Positions 47,556 through 60,105 of a DNA stretch of 64,000 nucleotides are shown here, piece by piece. Position numbers and translations under genes: made by a program. Every line of letters starts with the position of its first letter. The stretch's first letter is position 1. The stretch is taken from the NCBI GenBank assembly GCA_026724425.1, contig JAIUCV010000003.1, positions 61,495,088-61,559,087 of the forward strand, given 5' to 3'. The notes beneath the pieces are model-generated. The model ran no database searches, had not been told where the DNA came from, and saw nothing but the letters and a program-made list of their open reading frames with translations. The DNA is from Erythrophleum ivorense. Taxonomy: Eukaryota; Streptophyta; Magnoliopsida; Fabales; Fabaceae.

Positions 47556-50500
47556 TTAACCACAACAGTTGCTCTTCTGCTGGATTGGTTGTCCCTTCAT
47601 TTCAACAGTTCCTGTTGACTTGGTACCAGTTGGTTGGCTTCCCATCCTGCAATCACACAAGTTCAAACCATCTCCAGTCAATACCAAGTCAAGAAAGGAC
47701 AAAACTTGTAGGCGTTTGATATCAGCTTCTTTGATAAAAATATAACGTTTGATATTTTTTTTACAGTTTAGTATTACAGAATTGTTACTTTTTAAAAAAA
47801 TTCCTTTACATGTTATACTTTTATTGAAAAAGTTGATAACACCTAAATTTGTTTGACAAAAGGGTATACATGAGATTGCTAATCATTTTGAAAGCAATGC
47901 CAATGGAAGTGATCAGAATATGATCACTCCGTATCCAATATACAACAGAATAAAAAAAAAATCCAGAAATTGCAAGGAGTAAAATAAAAAATGAAAACTT
48001 AATTTCAAACATCACACCATCCAATTTTCCATCAATATTATTATATCTTACAAAATAAATTTAATAATTATAATAAGAATAAACTCCAATCACATGTCAA
48101 CTTTATTTTATGATAAAAAACTTGCCGGCTGCAATATGAGAATGGAGGCATTAAAAATGTCATCTAAAAACAAGGCTCACACTTGTACTAATATTATTAA
48201 GTTTTTCGATTGTAAACAGATCATTTTTAATTTTAACCAAGTGGGAAACCCAAGGTGGACAAAATAAATCAAACAAAAACCTAAATCATAATATTGGTTA
48301 TTTGTGAATTGATGGAGATCTCATACAGGAATAAAGGAAGCAAAAAGGAAAAGAAAAAAAAAATACTTCTTTTTAATCTCGGCTGCCATGGTTAAGAAAG
48401 CCTGCTCCACATTGATTGAATCCTTAGCACTTGTCTCAAGGAAAGGGATACCAAGTTCATCAGCAAATGCCTGTCATTTGTAGCCATAGATATAAAGAAA
48501 TTAAGTTAGATAAGCAACAATTCAATTCCTTCTCTTTTTTTTTGTTTGGGGGGGGGGGGGGGGGGGAAGGTGGGGTACTTTAAAATTAATAAAATTTTAT
48601 TTATTGCCTGAGCATACACTGCTAATCACAACATTTGATACTTGCTATCAAATGCAAATCTGACAAATTCATTTTCTATGCCACATGCTCAGTAACTATC
48701 AAACTTACCCATTTGCATTTATAAATACAAATCTTATCAAGTTTGAATTTAGACGTAATACTATCAAGATGTTACAACAAGACCAACAGAAAACTCATAG
48801 AGCAGATAGAAACAGAAAACTAATATTACAAGGTATTGGAATTGAAACATAACATAAAATATGAACTTCTCTTTCAACAATAAAAATATAGAAAGTAAGC
48901 ATGTCCGAGCAGATACCTGATGTCCGCTCATTAATTTCATCATTAGATTGAACTTGCGTAGGAAAAAAAACGAAAAAGAATTGTGAAATTAATTTGCAAA
49001 GAAAAAATACATAAAATAATAGTGACACTTACCTTCGCTGTTTGTGTGTCAACAACCTTGTTATCAACTAGATCGCATTTGTTCCCTACAAGAAGCTTGC
49101 ATACGCTGTCATTAGCATATCTATCAATTTCATTCAACCACTGCTTGACGTTGTTGAAGCTCTCCATCTCAGTAACATCATAGACAATCTGTTGCAATCT
49201 CAAACCATATATATTTCAGAAGTTTGATATATGAGTTTATTGCTGCTGAGATGAGTCTATATTCCTCACATTTTAAGGATAATAGAATATAGTCACTTAC
49301 AATTATTCCATGAGCTCCTCTGTAATAACTGCTTGTTATGGTTCTGAATCTCTCCTGTCCAGCAGTATCCCACTAAACAGACAGTAAATGGAAAGGATAG
49401 ATTGTCAGGTACTGTGAGGGTGCCTTAAATAGATCAAATGATCCATAGACATGGTGTTTTGCAGTCCAATATACGTAGTTGGCTTCTAATTGAAATGCTA
49501 CTAAATCAGACATTAAAGTATATTAACAAGCATTGAGTTAAAACGAACATCTCCGATTAAAAAAAGGGGGAGGGGGGGGGCGCAGGGGAGGAGCATAAAG
49601 AAGATATGCATGTTAGGTGTGCACCAAACTAGAAGCATGTTTTAATAAGGTTACACAAAATGCCTAAGCTGAATTATATAACAAAGTTGCTTCAACAAAA
49701 CCATGAAGATTAAGAGAAAAATGAAATTGGACAAACCATGAATGCAAAATTATCTCAAGATCCCCTTCGCATATTCTATCAATATCAGATAATATGGGTG
49801 TATATCAAATCAAATTTGCAACTTTAAATGTGGCATTTTGGGAAATCACGGCCCTAATTTTTATGGTTTTGAACACAAATGTTGTTAACCAATAAAGTAA
49901 AAGACTCGAGTTACTTTTCAGATTTTATAAGACAAGCCACAAGACAACTCAAACACATTTATGTAAGTTTCATTATTTCCTTGAACTTAATATCATGAAT
50001 AAGATCCTACACAAAATCATATAGGATGACACCAACAGATAACAGAATACTTAGACATCATTAAACATATAAGCCACATAATTAGTCACGAATACATTGT
50101 ATTAAACAGAAAGGGCAGTCCAGTTTCTACTCACAATCTGTAGCTTGATTGTTTTTCCTTCTAGCTCCACAGTTCTGATTTTCTGAAAAAGCAAGGAACT
50201 TGCTGTTTTTTAGCCATGAATATATCTGAATATATATAACCAAAACAATTGTTAGAAATATACTCAAAAGAGGAAAGAGTGATACTTACGAAATCAACTC
50301 CAATGGTGCTTATGTAGCTGTCCACATACGAGTCATCCTGAAAAATATAGCAAACGATAAAATTAAAATAAACAACCATTAACTCGAAAACTTGTTTCAC
50401 TCTGTACAATAACCAAAATTAAGCAAAAGGGGTGACAGCAAAACATAAAAGGACCGACAAAGTCAACTCACAGCAAATCTGAGAAGCAAGCAAGATTTTC

Positions 50501-50683
50501 CAACCGAGGAGTCCCCGATTAGCAGAAGCTTGAACAAGTAATCGCTGAAATTAAGCCAAAAAGTGAAATACAAAAACATACAGTAATTTTACACAAACAA
50601 TTTCTGCAAAAGAAAGTGAAAGGAACAAAAAGAAAAAAAGAATCTTCGGAGGGAAAGGAGCTAACTTACTATTCGTTGCTCAT
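47556..50683 (-). CDS. RABD1: Rab GTPase, RABD1 (Rab1) type
   Basis: Eight exons, 201 residues: 50670..50683, 50472..50544, 50290..50337, 50135..50182, 49301..49372, 49033..49188, 48367..48470, 47556..47646. All are GT-AG and in phase. Rab1-type GTPases control ER-to-Golgi vesicle traffic. Motifs: P-loop GDSSVGKS (15-22), switch [10 protein letters not shown] with the conserved Thr at 40, DTAGQE (63-68), NKCD (121-124), ETSAK (149-153), and a double Cys at 199-200 before the final Gly. The tail KKKMGSQ...[11 protein letters not shown] matches the RABD1 subgroup rather than RABD2. The first exon has only 14 coding bases (MSNE plus two bases). Long G tracts lie in introns 5' of exon 7 (about 48549-48567) and between exons 4 and 5 (about 49565). 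Confidence 0.96.
48549..48567. repeat. Poly-G tract in a RABD1 intron
   Basis: About 19 G in a row after a T run; poly-C on the sense strand, 80 bases upstream of the exon 7 acceptor. Confidence 0.8.
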
Positions 50684-51678
50684 TGGGGGTGTTAATGATC
50701 GAAATGGCTAATGTCTCCGGTGGTTTTTTCTCTCAGACCCCGAAAGGAAGAAGGAAGGAGAGAAGAGAGAAAAGCGACGAAGTGGTGCTGTCCCTCACCT
50801 CATCATTAGTCAAATACAATAATTCGATTTTGACAGACTTTATTTTAATTATTAATTTCTTTTATTTTTGTACTGCAATTACAGTTACGGCTATTTCGGC
50901 GCTTAAACATAACTTGCCACGCTGATTCTTAATCCTCACGAAGCGTCTCTCACGCGCGGTCTAATAAGCCCCGTTTGGTTTACGTTACAGAAACGCACGC
51001 CTTTTTGATTAAGGTATTGCAATGTGTATTATATTTTTATAATTATTATTTAAAAATATTTATTTAATTTTAATATTTTTTAAAATTAAATATATAATAA
51101 TTATTTTTATTTTTAAAATTATTTTTTATTTCATTCCTTATCCTTCTACAAGGGGAGATGGAATGAAATTATTGATTTCACATGTGTTTATATGTTATAT
51201 TTTTAAGAGAAATTAAAAATTTTAATTGTGAAAATAAAAGTTTTAATTATAAGAAAAAATTAAATTTTATATTATAAGTTTCATAATTCTTTTTACTGTA
51301 TAACTAATTTTCCTTTTTATTTTTATTTGTTATTGTTCAAGAAATGACTTTTTACAATTAAAGTTTTTGAAAAACAAAATTAATGATCATAAGTTGAAAA
51401 TATTTATTGTTAAATTTTGAAATTATTTTAAAAGTCAAACAGTTTAAAAAATTTTATTCATAGTTAAGATTTTTGTCTTTACAATTAAAATTTTTAGTTT
51501 TCATAATTAAAACATTTTATTCATCACTAAAATATTTATTCTCACAATTAAAATTGTTTATCTTCTTAAAAAAAGACACCACGTGAAGCAAATAGTTAGT
51601 GCAGATGATCGATATCCCTAACAAAGTTGTAGAAAGACTACCAAGTTTTTAAAATAAATTCCATCAACAAAATGATAT
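50684..51678. other. RABD1 promoter
   Basis: 50684-50960 has balanced composition and is the leader and core promoter (purine-rich GAAAGGAAGAAGGAAGGAG on the plus strand at 50740-50760). From 51000 the sequence is AT-rich with no gene. Confidence 0.5.
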
Positions 51679-53260
51679 GAGTGCAGGAAGATTTAAATTC
51701 ACAATGTGCAATGCCGTACTTCTTATTTCCTCTAATACAATAAAGTGTTGATATTATTAAATTAATACATAGGACACGGTTGCAGTACAACCGTGTCCAA
51801 TAAAAATAAATTTTTAAAAAATAATTTTTTTCTTGAAGACAGGTTATAATACAACCATGTCTAAACTAAAAATTAAAAATTAAAGAAAAAATAAAAAAAG
51901 AAACAAGTGCATATCAAATTAATTTAAGAAAAATTAGATAAAATTATTGTAAAAAAATAAAAGATGATTGTTCAAGAAAAATTAAATAATAATTTTATTA
52001 AATTTGATAAAATAATTGAAGAAAAATAAAATATTTTTAGAAAAAATAAATTTAATTTTTTTAGAACTTGAAAATTAATAATAATTGTAAAAATTTTAAT
52101 AAAACTGTAATGAACAATTGAATATACTTGTCAAGTAATATTAAACTTAATATTAAAATAATATAAATTTTAACTAAAATATATATTGAAAAAAGTGATA
52201 ATAAAGGCCAATTTTTTAATAAATTTTTATATTATTTATTAAATCTTTCAATAAATTTTGTAAGTTTAATATTACTTAAAAAGTATATTTCAATTTTAAA
52301 TTCAATATTAATTCATAAGTTGAAGTTCAATATTGCTAAGTAATACTAGTTTAAAATTTTTTCAATATGTTTTTTTTAATTAGTAGGTCATGATTTAAAA
52401 GAAACGTGATTTATAAAGAGAATTTTATGTCTTAACCGGTCTGACATTAAAACCCCACTTATCAGATATAATATGTAAGTACGAGTAAAACGTATTATGT
52501 TATTATTGATCACGTTTCTTTTAAACTGTAACCTACTAATTAAAAAAAAAATATTGAAAAAATTTTAAACTAGTATTATTTAACAATATTGAACTTCAAC
52601 TTGTGAATTAATATTGAATTTAAAATTAAAATATACTTTTTAAGTAATATTGAACTTAAAAAATTTATTGAAAAATTTAATATGTAATATAAAAATTTAT
52701 TAAAAAATTGGCACTTATTACCACTTTTTTTAATATATATTTTAGTTAAAATTTATATTGTTTTAATATTAAGTTTAATATTGCTTGACAAGTATATTCA
52801 ATTGCTCATTACAGTTTTATTAAAATTTTTACAATTATTACTAATTTTTAAATTCTAAAAAAATTAAATTTATTTCTTCTAAAAATATTTTATTTTTCTT
52901 TAATTATTTTATGAAATTTAATAAATTTATTATTTAATTTTTTTTGAACAATCATCTTTTATTTTTTTACAATAATTTTATTTAATTTTTTTTAAATTAA
53001 TTTGATATGCATTTGTCTCTTTTTTTATTATTTTTTTTTAATTTTTAATTTTTATTTTAGACACGGTTGTATTATAACCATGTCTTAAAAAAAATTTAAT
53101 TTTTAAATTTTTTTTTTTGGACACGGTTGCAATTTTTTTTTTTGGACACGGTTGCACTGCAACCGTGTCCTATGCATTAATTTAATAATATCATCACCTT
53201 ATTGTATTAGAGAAAATAAAAAGTAGGCATTGCACACTGAATTTAAATCTTCCTGCACTC
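51679..53260. repeat. Giant inverted repeat (hairpin), arms about 730-750 bp, loop about 98 bp
   Basis: The left arm 51679..52410 and right arm 52509..53260 are reverse complements with, by eye, roughly nine in ten bases matching. Outer ends are GAGTGCAGGAAGATTTAAAT and its complement; inner ends are AAAAGAAACGTGAT and its complement. The loop 52411..52508 has no homology to the arms. Each arm carries smaller palindromes such as GGACACGGTTG...CAACCGTGTCC (51772-51799 and 53135-53169). No coding capacity and no clear target duplication at the ends. RNA from either strand would fold into a long double strand. Confidence 0.9.
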
Positions 53261-53374
53261 TACCTGCGTCAAAATCCCTTAGCAACTTTTTTTGTAAAAT
53301 AAAATTAAAACTCAACTCTATAACCGATGGAATAAATTGGAAAAGCATAACAATGGAGGATCTCATATTATATG

Positions 53375-53417
<43 letters not shown>

Positions 53418-55575
53418 ATGTATGTATGTATGTATGTATATAATGTAATACAATATTAGTTGGGACGTGAGAACGCTTCAATTAGTCAATTCTTTATACA
53501 TTTGTTTAATATTATGTTATATAAACAAATATAAATAAAAATTAAAAGGAATTATCTTATGTTTAAAAAATTAATAAAGACATAAATAAATAAAGATAAC
53601 TCACTTTATTTAAATGATGATAAAAATTACTTAAAACATATAAAAAATTAAAGAGATAATCGTGTGAATGAGAAAAATAAAAAATGTATCAACTAAATAA
53701 AACTGTAAATTCCAAACATATATCTAAAATTTATTCGTTTATTTATTTAAATTTTTTTAAATTTTACGACTGAAAAGATATACTTAATATTTCAGATCTA
53801 ATGATAAATTCTATTGCAATTAGTTTTTTTATTTACTTATATTTATCTATAATTTAAAATTAATTTAATATTATATTTATATATAGTTCCGAGATAATTT
53901 GGAGTAGAGACAATTTTGCAACTTTTACAACAATTTCTTTCTATTTATTTATTTATTTCATTAGCCAAAAAAAAAAAACTATCAAAACAAACAAGAGTTA
54001 TCTAAAACAACAATATAAAGTAATAAAAAATATAATAACCCATTTAATTAGTTGCAATGTGAACACATTTTATTTATATAAATTATATGATATTTATTAT
54101 ATTTTTATAATTATTATTCAATTCATCACAGCACTACTCATAGTCTTTTGCTCCCATTATAGAAGTGGCTCTCAAACTAAGCATACCAAGTTTGGAGCCA
54201 TTATTAGATATCCTGGGGATGGATAAGGTCCACCTAAATAGTTAACGGCAAGCCAAACAATGAGTAGATTATAGTTCCTAATGGAGGTGATCATCAATTG
54301 GTAATGCAACTCCAATCATCAATTGGTGGGGAGTGGAGAAACAGAATTCTATTTGATAATGCCACTCTTTCTCAAAGCAATCAAAATATTCATGTCCTGC
54401 AAGTACTTGATTAAAAAAAAAAGACTTCGAGTCTGCAATTTTCTTTCAAAAAAAAAAAATTCAAAGGCTTAGATCCGAGTCTAAAGAGGATGATAAAATT
54501 CACATTTATAAAACTAGACTCCACTGAGTTTTGAACCATATATATTGTGATTTTTCCTTTCTCAAATTGATATTAACTAATTTTTTATTGTTCTATTTAA
54601 ATTATATTTAAAATATCTTAAATTGTTAAATATTATTTTTAACACACGGGCATAAGACTAATTAAAAAAAGACATAATTATGCAAAAGGATCATCTATAG
54701 AGCGAGCGACCCTTTCATGTTAAGCTTCTATCAAGACGGTGTCCGATGTAGCGAATCTAGATCGTCCATTCATCAATATCTTTGCACGTGCCATGTCAGA
54801 GAAAGGTCAGCTAAACGCTATGTTTTGTTTCATGAAATCCTCCCACACATTGCGTCTTGTCTCCTTTTGTTAGAGGGTCTACAAGCTTTAAATCTCAATA
54901 AATTACATTAATATTGATATTTTCCTAAATTTAATTACATTATATTTAATATTTTTTCAGGGCTAAAATGCACAAAATATTTTGATCTTTATGTGATGTG
55001 CTAATAATTCTTTTAATATTTAAAATTTAATAATAAATCTTTTTAAATTTAAGATTATATGCAAATAATATTTTTTATTAATAAATTCATTATTTTATTA
55101 ATGAACTTATTTGCATCTGACTTAAAATTTAAAAGATTATCTATACAAAAAATTAACATACATAATACAAGTTTAGTAAGATGTTATACATTTTAGCTTT
55201 TTAAAAGAAAATTTAAAACACGCATTTTTTAATATTAAATATATATTACAAAAATCTCACACTTTCTTCTTCTTCCTCTACTTAACACTTGCTTTGCAGC
55301 CTAGTCTCTACTTTATGGAATTTCCTTCCAATAGAAGGAAATAAGACATAGGACTCATTTGGAATCATGTTGAAAAATTATGTTCACGTAAAAGCATCAA
55401 TCTCTTGCTTTGTGTCAAATGTGGTGATTTTGGGAGGAATTATTGCATTTCCGAATACACACATAGTTTTTGCTAGAGTTTCATGAAATGAAATGTAGCG
55501 TTTAGTCTACCTTTCTTTAATATGACACACAAAAACTTACGATAAAGTTGATGGTGCAAATTTACTACATAGGAC
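53261..55575. other. AT-rich intergenic region
   Basis: 53383-53442 is a compound (TA)n(TG)n(TATG)n microsatellite. 54130-54930 is less AT-rich, with a 64-codon open frame at 54717-54911 that resembles no family I know and may be transposon-derived. No gene called. Confidence 0.45.
53383..53442 (+). repeat. Compound (TA)n(TG)n(TATG)n microsatellite
   Basis: TATATA, then GTGTGTG, then five TATG units in succession. Confidence 0.9.
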
Positions 55576-56258
55576 TAGGGCTATATATAGGTAAAGTTGG
55601 GCCGGATATCTAATAGGCCTGATGTCTTACCTGATTAAAACATTGAGCTTGTTTTTATATTTATAATCCAACCCGACTCGAACAAGTCAAATTCTAAGGC
55701 AGGTTAGAGTGGGTTAGGGTCGCTTGAATTTTTTTATATTTTTTAATAAATTGATACTTGTAATATAAAAATATTTTTTTACAGACTCATAGATATATAT
55801 TTCAAAACAATAAACTTTTTAAACTTTATATTTTTATTAGTAATAAAAAAATAGTCTAGTATTATCAAACAAAATATAAGTTATACTAACATAATTAATC
55901 TTAAGTAAATATATATTTTTTCGTTATTCAACAAAAGAAATATCAAAAAACATATACATGAATGATGAAAACAATTAAGAAGTAAAAAAGGTTTATGCAG
56001 GTAATAAAAATTATAATATATAGAGAGAATTGGATGAAATAAGCATTATATATATATATATATATATAAAATATGACAAGATATTAATAATTAAAAAAGT
56101 AACTATTAGAACAGGTTAAATAGAATATATCTTCGTTCATAGGTCGACCCGACTTAATATAATTTTGTTTAAAATTTTACTTATTTATATTTTTGGCCTG
56201 GCCAATTAAATCGAGTTAGGGCAGGCCTCTAAGCATATCGGGCCAATAAATACCCCTA
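55576..56258. mobile_element. Decayed hAT-type MITE
   Basis: Ends TAGGGCTATATATAGG and, inward from the right, TAGGGGTATTTATTGG. Flanking 8-mers CATAGGAC and CATATGAT match at six of eight positions. Subterminal GGCCGGAT, GGCCTGA and GACCCGACT blocks are typical of the family. A (TA)n tract lies at 56047. No coding sequence. Confidence 0.65.
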
Positions 56259-56774
56259 CATATGATGTCATTCTATTTGGTTTTCATATGAGATGATTGA
56301 CTTGCATCTATAGAAACATCTAGAATAATAGAAAACATAAGCAAATTCAATTTTTTTATTGAGGAAGTCACTTCTTTCAATTATATATGTTATATAGCTT
56401 CTGTTTTTATTATTTTCTCACACTTTGTTTGTGCATGAGTTATAAGTATTAGTTGTATTATGTTGTTTTATTCACTATGATTTTTAAGTAACTAAAATTT
56501 TTTATACTAATAAAATAGATGTTATGCTTTTCACAGTACTAACATCAAATTCGCACTTATATATATATATTCAAAGGGATGATTTAACAATGTCCAAAGT
56601 GGCTTGACAGCTGGTGACAGGGGAAGATGAAAAAATGAGAGAGAACTTGTTAGTATCTTGTGTGAAAGCATGCCATACAAAAGCTGGTGTGTAATTATGA
56701 CAAATTACGGGCCAAGAATTTAAACTTAAATCACTTCTTTATCTACGTGAGAGATAAAATATTGTTTCAAGTTA

Positions 56775-57049
56775 CTCCCTTCGGTCTAAAATATAAATCA
56801 CTTTAAAAAAAATGTTTTGGTTTAAAATATAAGTTACTTGACAATAATTATTTCTTTTTTTCCTATAATACCCTTCATTTAATGGTGACAGCTGTGTTAA
56901 AAATTTTTTATTTAATGACAATAGTTGTATTAACTACAGAGGTAAGACTAAAAAGATATGGTAATATTTGAAAAGTTTAAGAACATAACTAATTTTTTTT
57001 AAGAAACGTAAATATGTTAAAAGTGACTTATATTTTGGACCGGAGAGTG
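56775..57049. mobile_element. Stowaway MITE (Tc1/mariner type), copy 1
   Basis: Begins CTCCCTTCGGTCTAAAATAT after TA and ends with the complement of CACTCTCCGGTCCAAAATAT before TA. The 275-base length, inverted ends and TA duplication fit Stowaway. Confidence 0.85.
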
Positions 57050-57175
57050 TATTCCTCAAGGAATCAAGCAAATCATTAATTTCGTAAGGCTTGCATCTTA
57101 ACTAAGTTCGTTTTCAAGGGAAGAGCTAACGTTATCAATTATATACAAAAGGGCAAGTAGATATCATATGATTTA

Positions 57176-57460
57176 CTCCCTCTAGTCTCATATATAAAAA
57201 CAAATAAATAATTCATAAGTATTAAGAAAGTTATTAAAAGCAATTAATCTTGTCTCAAATAAAAATAATTTTTTAAAAATATTCCTATTTAATATTTATA
57301 TTTTTTTTTTAAAATTAATGACCACCACTATTCATAATTTGAATGACTTATTTAATGAAGAGTATAATTAGAATACTATAATTAATATGGTAATTTGTTT
57401 CTTATATATAAGACCAAATCAAATCTAAAAAAAGTCTCTTATATATGAGACTGGAGAGAG
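57176..57460. mobile_element. Stowaway MITE, copy 2
   Basis: Begins CTCCCTCTAGTCTCATATAT and ends with the complement of CTCTCTCCAGTCTCATATAT, with TA on each side; 285 bases. The ends match better than those of copy 1, 126 bases away, and belong to a different subfamily. Confidence 0.88.
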
Positions 57461-57462
57461 TA

Positions 57463-58011
57463 GTATTTATTTGCTCTGATGTCAACTTCTTGCTTCACAG
57501 TATTTTTAGGTTTAAATTTTCGTATTAAATTTATCAACTCTGATCCTTTGTTGGCTCCCAAAGATAGACTCCGGTGAGTTGCAATTTTTTGTTCTCTTAA
57601 ATAGTTGTAATTAAAATAAAAAGGGTCTAATATTAGATTAAGTTATTGATAAGTAATTTTTTATCTTAATAAGCACCGAATCAAGTATAATCACGTGTGT
57701 TAATCTAAAGTATTAACTAAATGAGGAAAAGTGGAAATTATTATTAAATGATAGTACTGGATTATTATTATTATTATTATTATTTCATCTTTTTACCAAG
57801 TCAGTGCACCTATATTTTCATAGAAGGAAGATCATTCATATTATAAAGATTGCAATCATTCTAATGCTCTCTTCGCTCGCTTCTGTCCTGATTTCTGGGA
57901 GAATCATGAGTTTAACGGACCTACTAGAAAAAAATTGAGTGAATAAATCATTTGCATCAATAATAAGGCACTGAGACCTTTATTAAGAGAAATATAGTGT
58001 TTGGCAAAGTG

Positions 58012-58042
<31 letters not shown>

Positions 58043-59217
58043 TAGTCCTCAAAATCATAGTACGAAATGCTATAACATAAAATGTTATGCATAGTATATT
58101 ATTGATCTAACTATCATTTTGGTACCTTTATTCATATATTTGTTTCAATTTAATTTTTTAATTTTAATTTATTCTCTTAACTTTCAAATTATGTTATTTT
58201 CATCCTTTGTCCATTACATCCTTTAAATACCATTTTGAAACAATACAAAAAATTAAAGAATCATTTTGAAACATTAAAAAAGTTGAAGGACCAATTTAAA
58301 ACACTAGATAAAATTAGGAGATAAATATGACACAAATTACAAACCAAGGGACTAAATTGACACAGATAAATAATTTACAGTACCAAAATGATAGTTAAGC
58401 CAATATTATTTGTTATAACAAGTGGTACTTAAACAAAGGATATGAGATAATCATGTCTGGTCGCACATCTTCATCAATTTTATTACTTTCTCAATTTTCA
58501 AATATACCTTTTTGGACGAGGGCAAAATTCGTAGTTTATAGTATGAATTATGCCACCAATCTAAGAGAGTGAGTACCAACAGATTATGACTGACATCACA
58601 TAATAGTATGTTTGGTAGGATGTGATTGTAGTATGGTGTTACAAAATGTCAACATGTAATTATATAACAATTTAAAATGTAGGCATCAAATACCGTGATA
58701 TATTTTGAATGTCATTGTATATCAATATTTTTTGCAGGTTGTGAGACGAGCATATTTCAGAGTGATCATGTAATTTTTTAACTAATAGCACTTGTGCATA
58801 AAATTTAAATGTCTAAAATATTATAAAATGAGAGATAACATAGATCTTGGATCTTCTGCTGGGCTGCACAATATGCAGAGATGAAAAAAAATAATGAAGT
58901 CTTCTTTTTTCCTTAAAAAAGAATGATCCTAGTTTGGGAGGCATTTTGCTGTGTTTTTAACATAACAGAGGATCTAGCTTCAACAAGATAACAAAGATCC
59001 ATGAGAATTGATTGCAGCTCCAACTTCACATAATATTAAAACTTCTGCGGTTGTGTTCTCATAAAAGGATCACCTAAGCAGATTAATCCATAAATACCCA
59101 ACAAAACTTACAAAATCAGAGGAAGCACAAAAAGGATCTTATGTTTGTCTATAGTCGATGAATGAATAAAGTAAAGAAGACATGAAGAATTTGAAAGAGA
59201 AAAAGAAAAAGAAAAAA
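57463..59217. other. Intergenic region, 3' flank of the xylan methyltransferase gene
   Basis: Holds an inverted-repeat MITE (58108-58397), an (ATT)n tract at 57762-57783, and a (TA)n at 58019-58040. 58850-59217 is less AT-rich and is the likely 3' UTR region of the methyltransferase gene. Confidence 0.5.
58108..58397. mobile_element. Inverted-repeat MITE, family not assigned
   Basis: TAACTATCATTTTGGTAC at the left and its exact complement at the right enclose 290 bases with further inverted similarity (TCAATTTA/TAAATTGA, CCTTTG/CAAGGG). The target duplication is unclear, so the superfamily is left open. Confidence 0.7.
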
Positions 59218-60105
59218 CTAATTCTCGGGACAAAATGGCCTATCCAAGTCATCCCTGTGACTGGGAACTGTGAAGTGCCTCAATCTCCCTTCCTGTTTCT
59301 TCATATACTTCTCACACAAAAATGCCTTAGAAAACTTATCTTCCACAACCCTATTCACATCATGCACAAACACATCAGTCTCTCCACTTTCCCTATTCCT
59401 TGCCATCATCCCAGCTGTATATATAGCAGTCATCCTCCCTGGTGCCTCATCATAATACCCAGTTGGTGCATCCACCATTATCAAATCCCATTTTGTCTCA
59501 TAAACCTCACTAGGCAATCCCTTCAATGCAAGTTGGCACATAGAGTACCTGGGATCTCCCACTGCTGTACACTCTGGCCCTTTTCCAACTTCCATTAAAT
59601 TCTCAGCCTCATTCACCTTGCTGTCATAGTTGACATGGTAGGACTCTAGCCCAGGGAACCGGTGCCGGATTTGCTCAATCCACGCATCGTCTTCCTCAAG
59701 GAAAACTGTCCTTCCACCATGGTTAAGGGAACTCCACATGAGACTGTCATGGCCTAGGCCAAATACTAGGAAATTGCAGGGTGATTTCTTTTCTAGAACT
59801 CTTAATGTCACTGAGATCTCCTTGGAAGTCTGTTGTGGGGTTATAGTTGAGGTTGAGTAGTGGATGAGAGCTTGGGCTAGGGAAGGAGGGATCTTGGTGC
59901 AAGAAAGGGAACAATCTTCTTCTCTGTCATGATCATCACTGGAAGCTTTGATGATCAGAGATGATGCTTGGGATGAACTTGGAGACACGGCTTGGTTGGA
60001 ATAGGTAGAGAAGTTTGGTCTTAACACTAGGATGAGGAAAAATGCTAACAAAACCCCTAGAATTAGCAGCTTGATGTTAAGGGTTCGATGTGATTTAGGC
60101 CTCAT
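59218..60105 (-). CDS. Glucuronoxylan 4-O-methyltransferase (GXM, DUF579 family)
   Basis: Intronless, 295 residues. GXM enzymes transfer a methyl group from S-adenosylmethionine to O-4 of glucuronic acid side chains of xylan in the Golgi during secondary-wall formation. A type II anchor (residues 11-29, KLLILGVLLAFFLILVL) follows a short basic start. A Ser-rich stem runs to about 60, then the domain with two Cys (65, 69) before KIPPSLAQALIHY. The SAM-binding strand is NFLVFGLGHDSLMW (111-124), followed by GGRTVFLEEDDAWI (130-143), WDLIMVDAPTGYYDEAPGRM (206-225), VFVHDVNR (245-252) and the C-terminal GRLRHFTVPSHR...RPFCP. Length and start (MRPKSHRTLNIKLL) fit the GXM1-3 group rather than IRX15. 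Likely expressed in xylem and fibres. Confidence 0.95.
   Translation of the reverse strand: MRPKSHRTLNIKLLILGVLLAFFLILVLRPNFSTYSNQAVSPSSSQASSLIIKASSDDHDREEDCSLSCTKIPPSLAQALIHYSTSTITPQQTSKEISVTLRVLEKKSPCNFLVFGLGHDSLMWSSLNHGGRTVFLEEDDAWIEQIRHRFPGLESYHVNYDSKVNEAENLMEVGKGPECTAVGDPRYSMCQLALKGLPSEVYETKWDLIMVDAPTGYYDEAPGRMTAIYTAGMMARNRESGETDVFVHDVNRVVEDKFSKAFLCEKYMKKQEGRLRHFTVPSHRDDLDRPFCPEN

Noticed and set aside
51671..53268. Target duplication around the giant hairpin
   Set aside because: Left flank AATGATAT and right flank TACCTGCG do not match at any length I tried, so no transposon superfamily is assigned.
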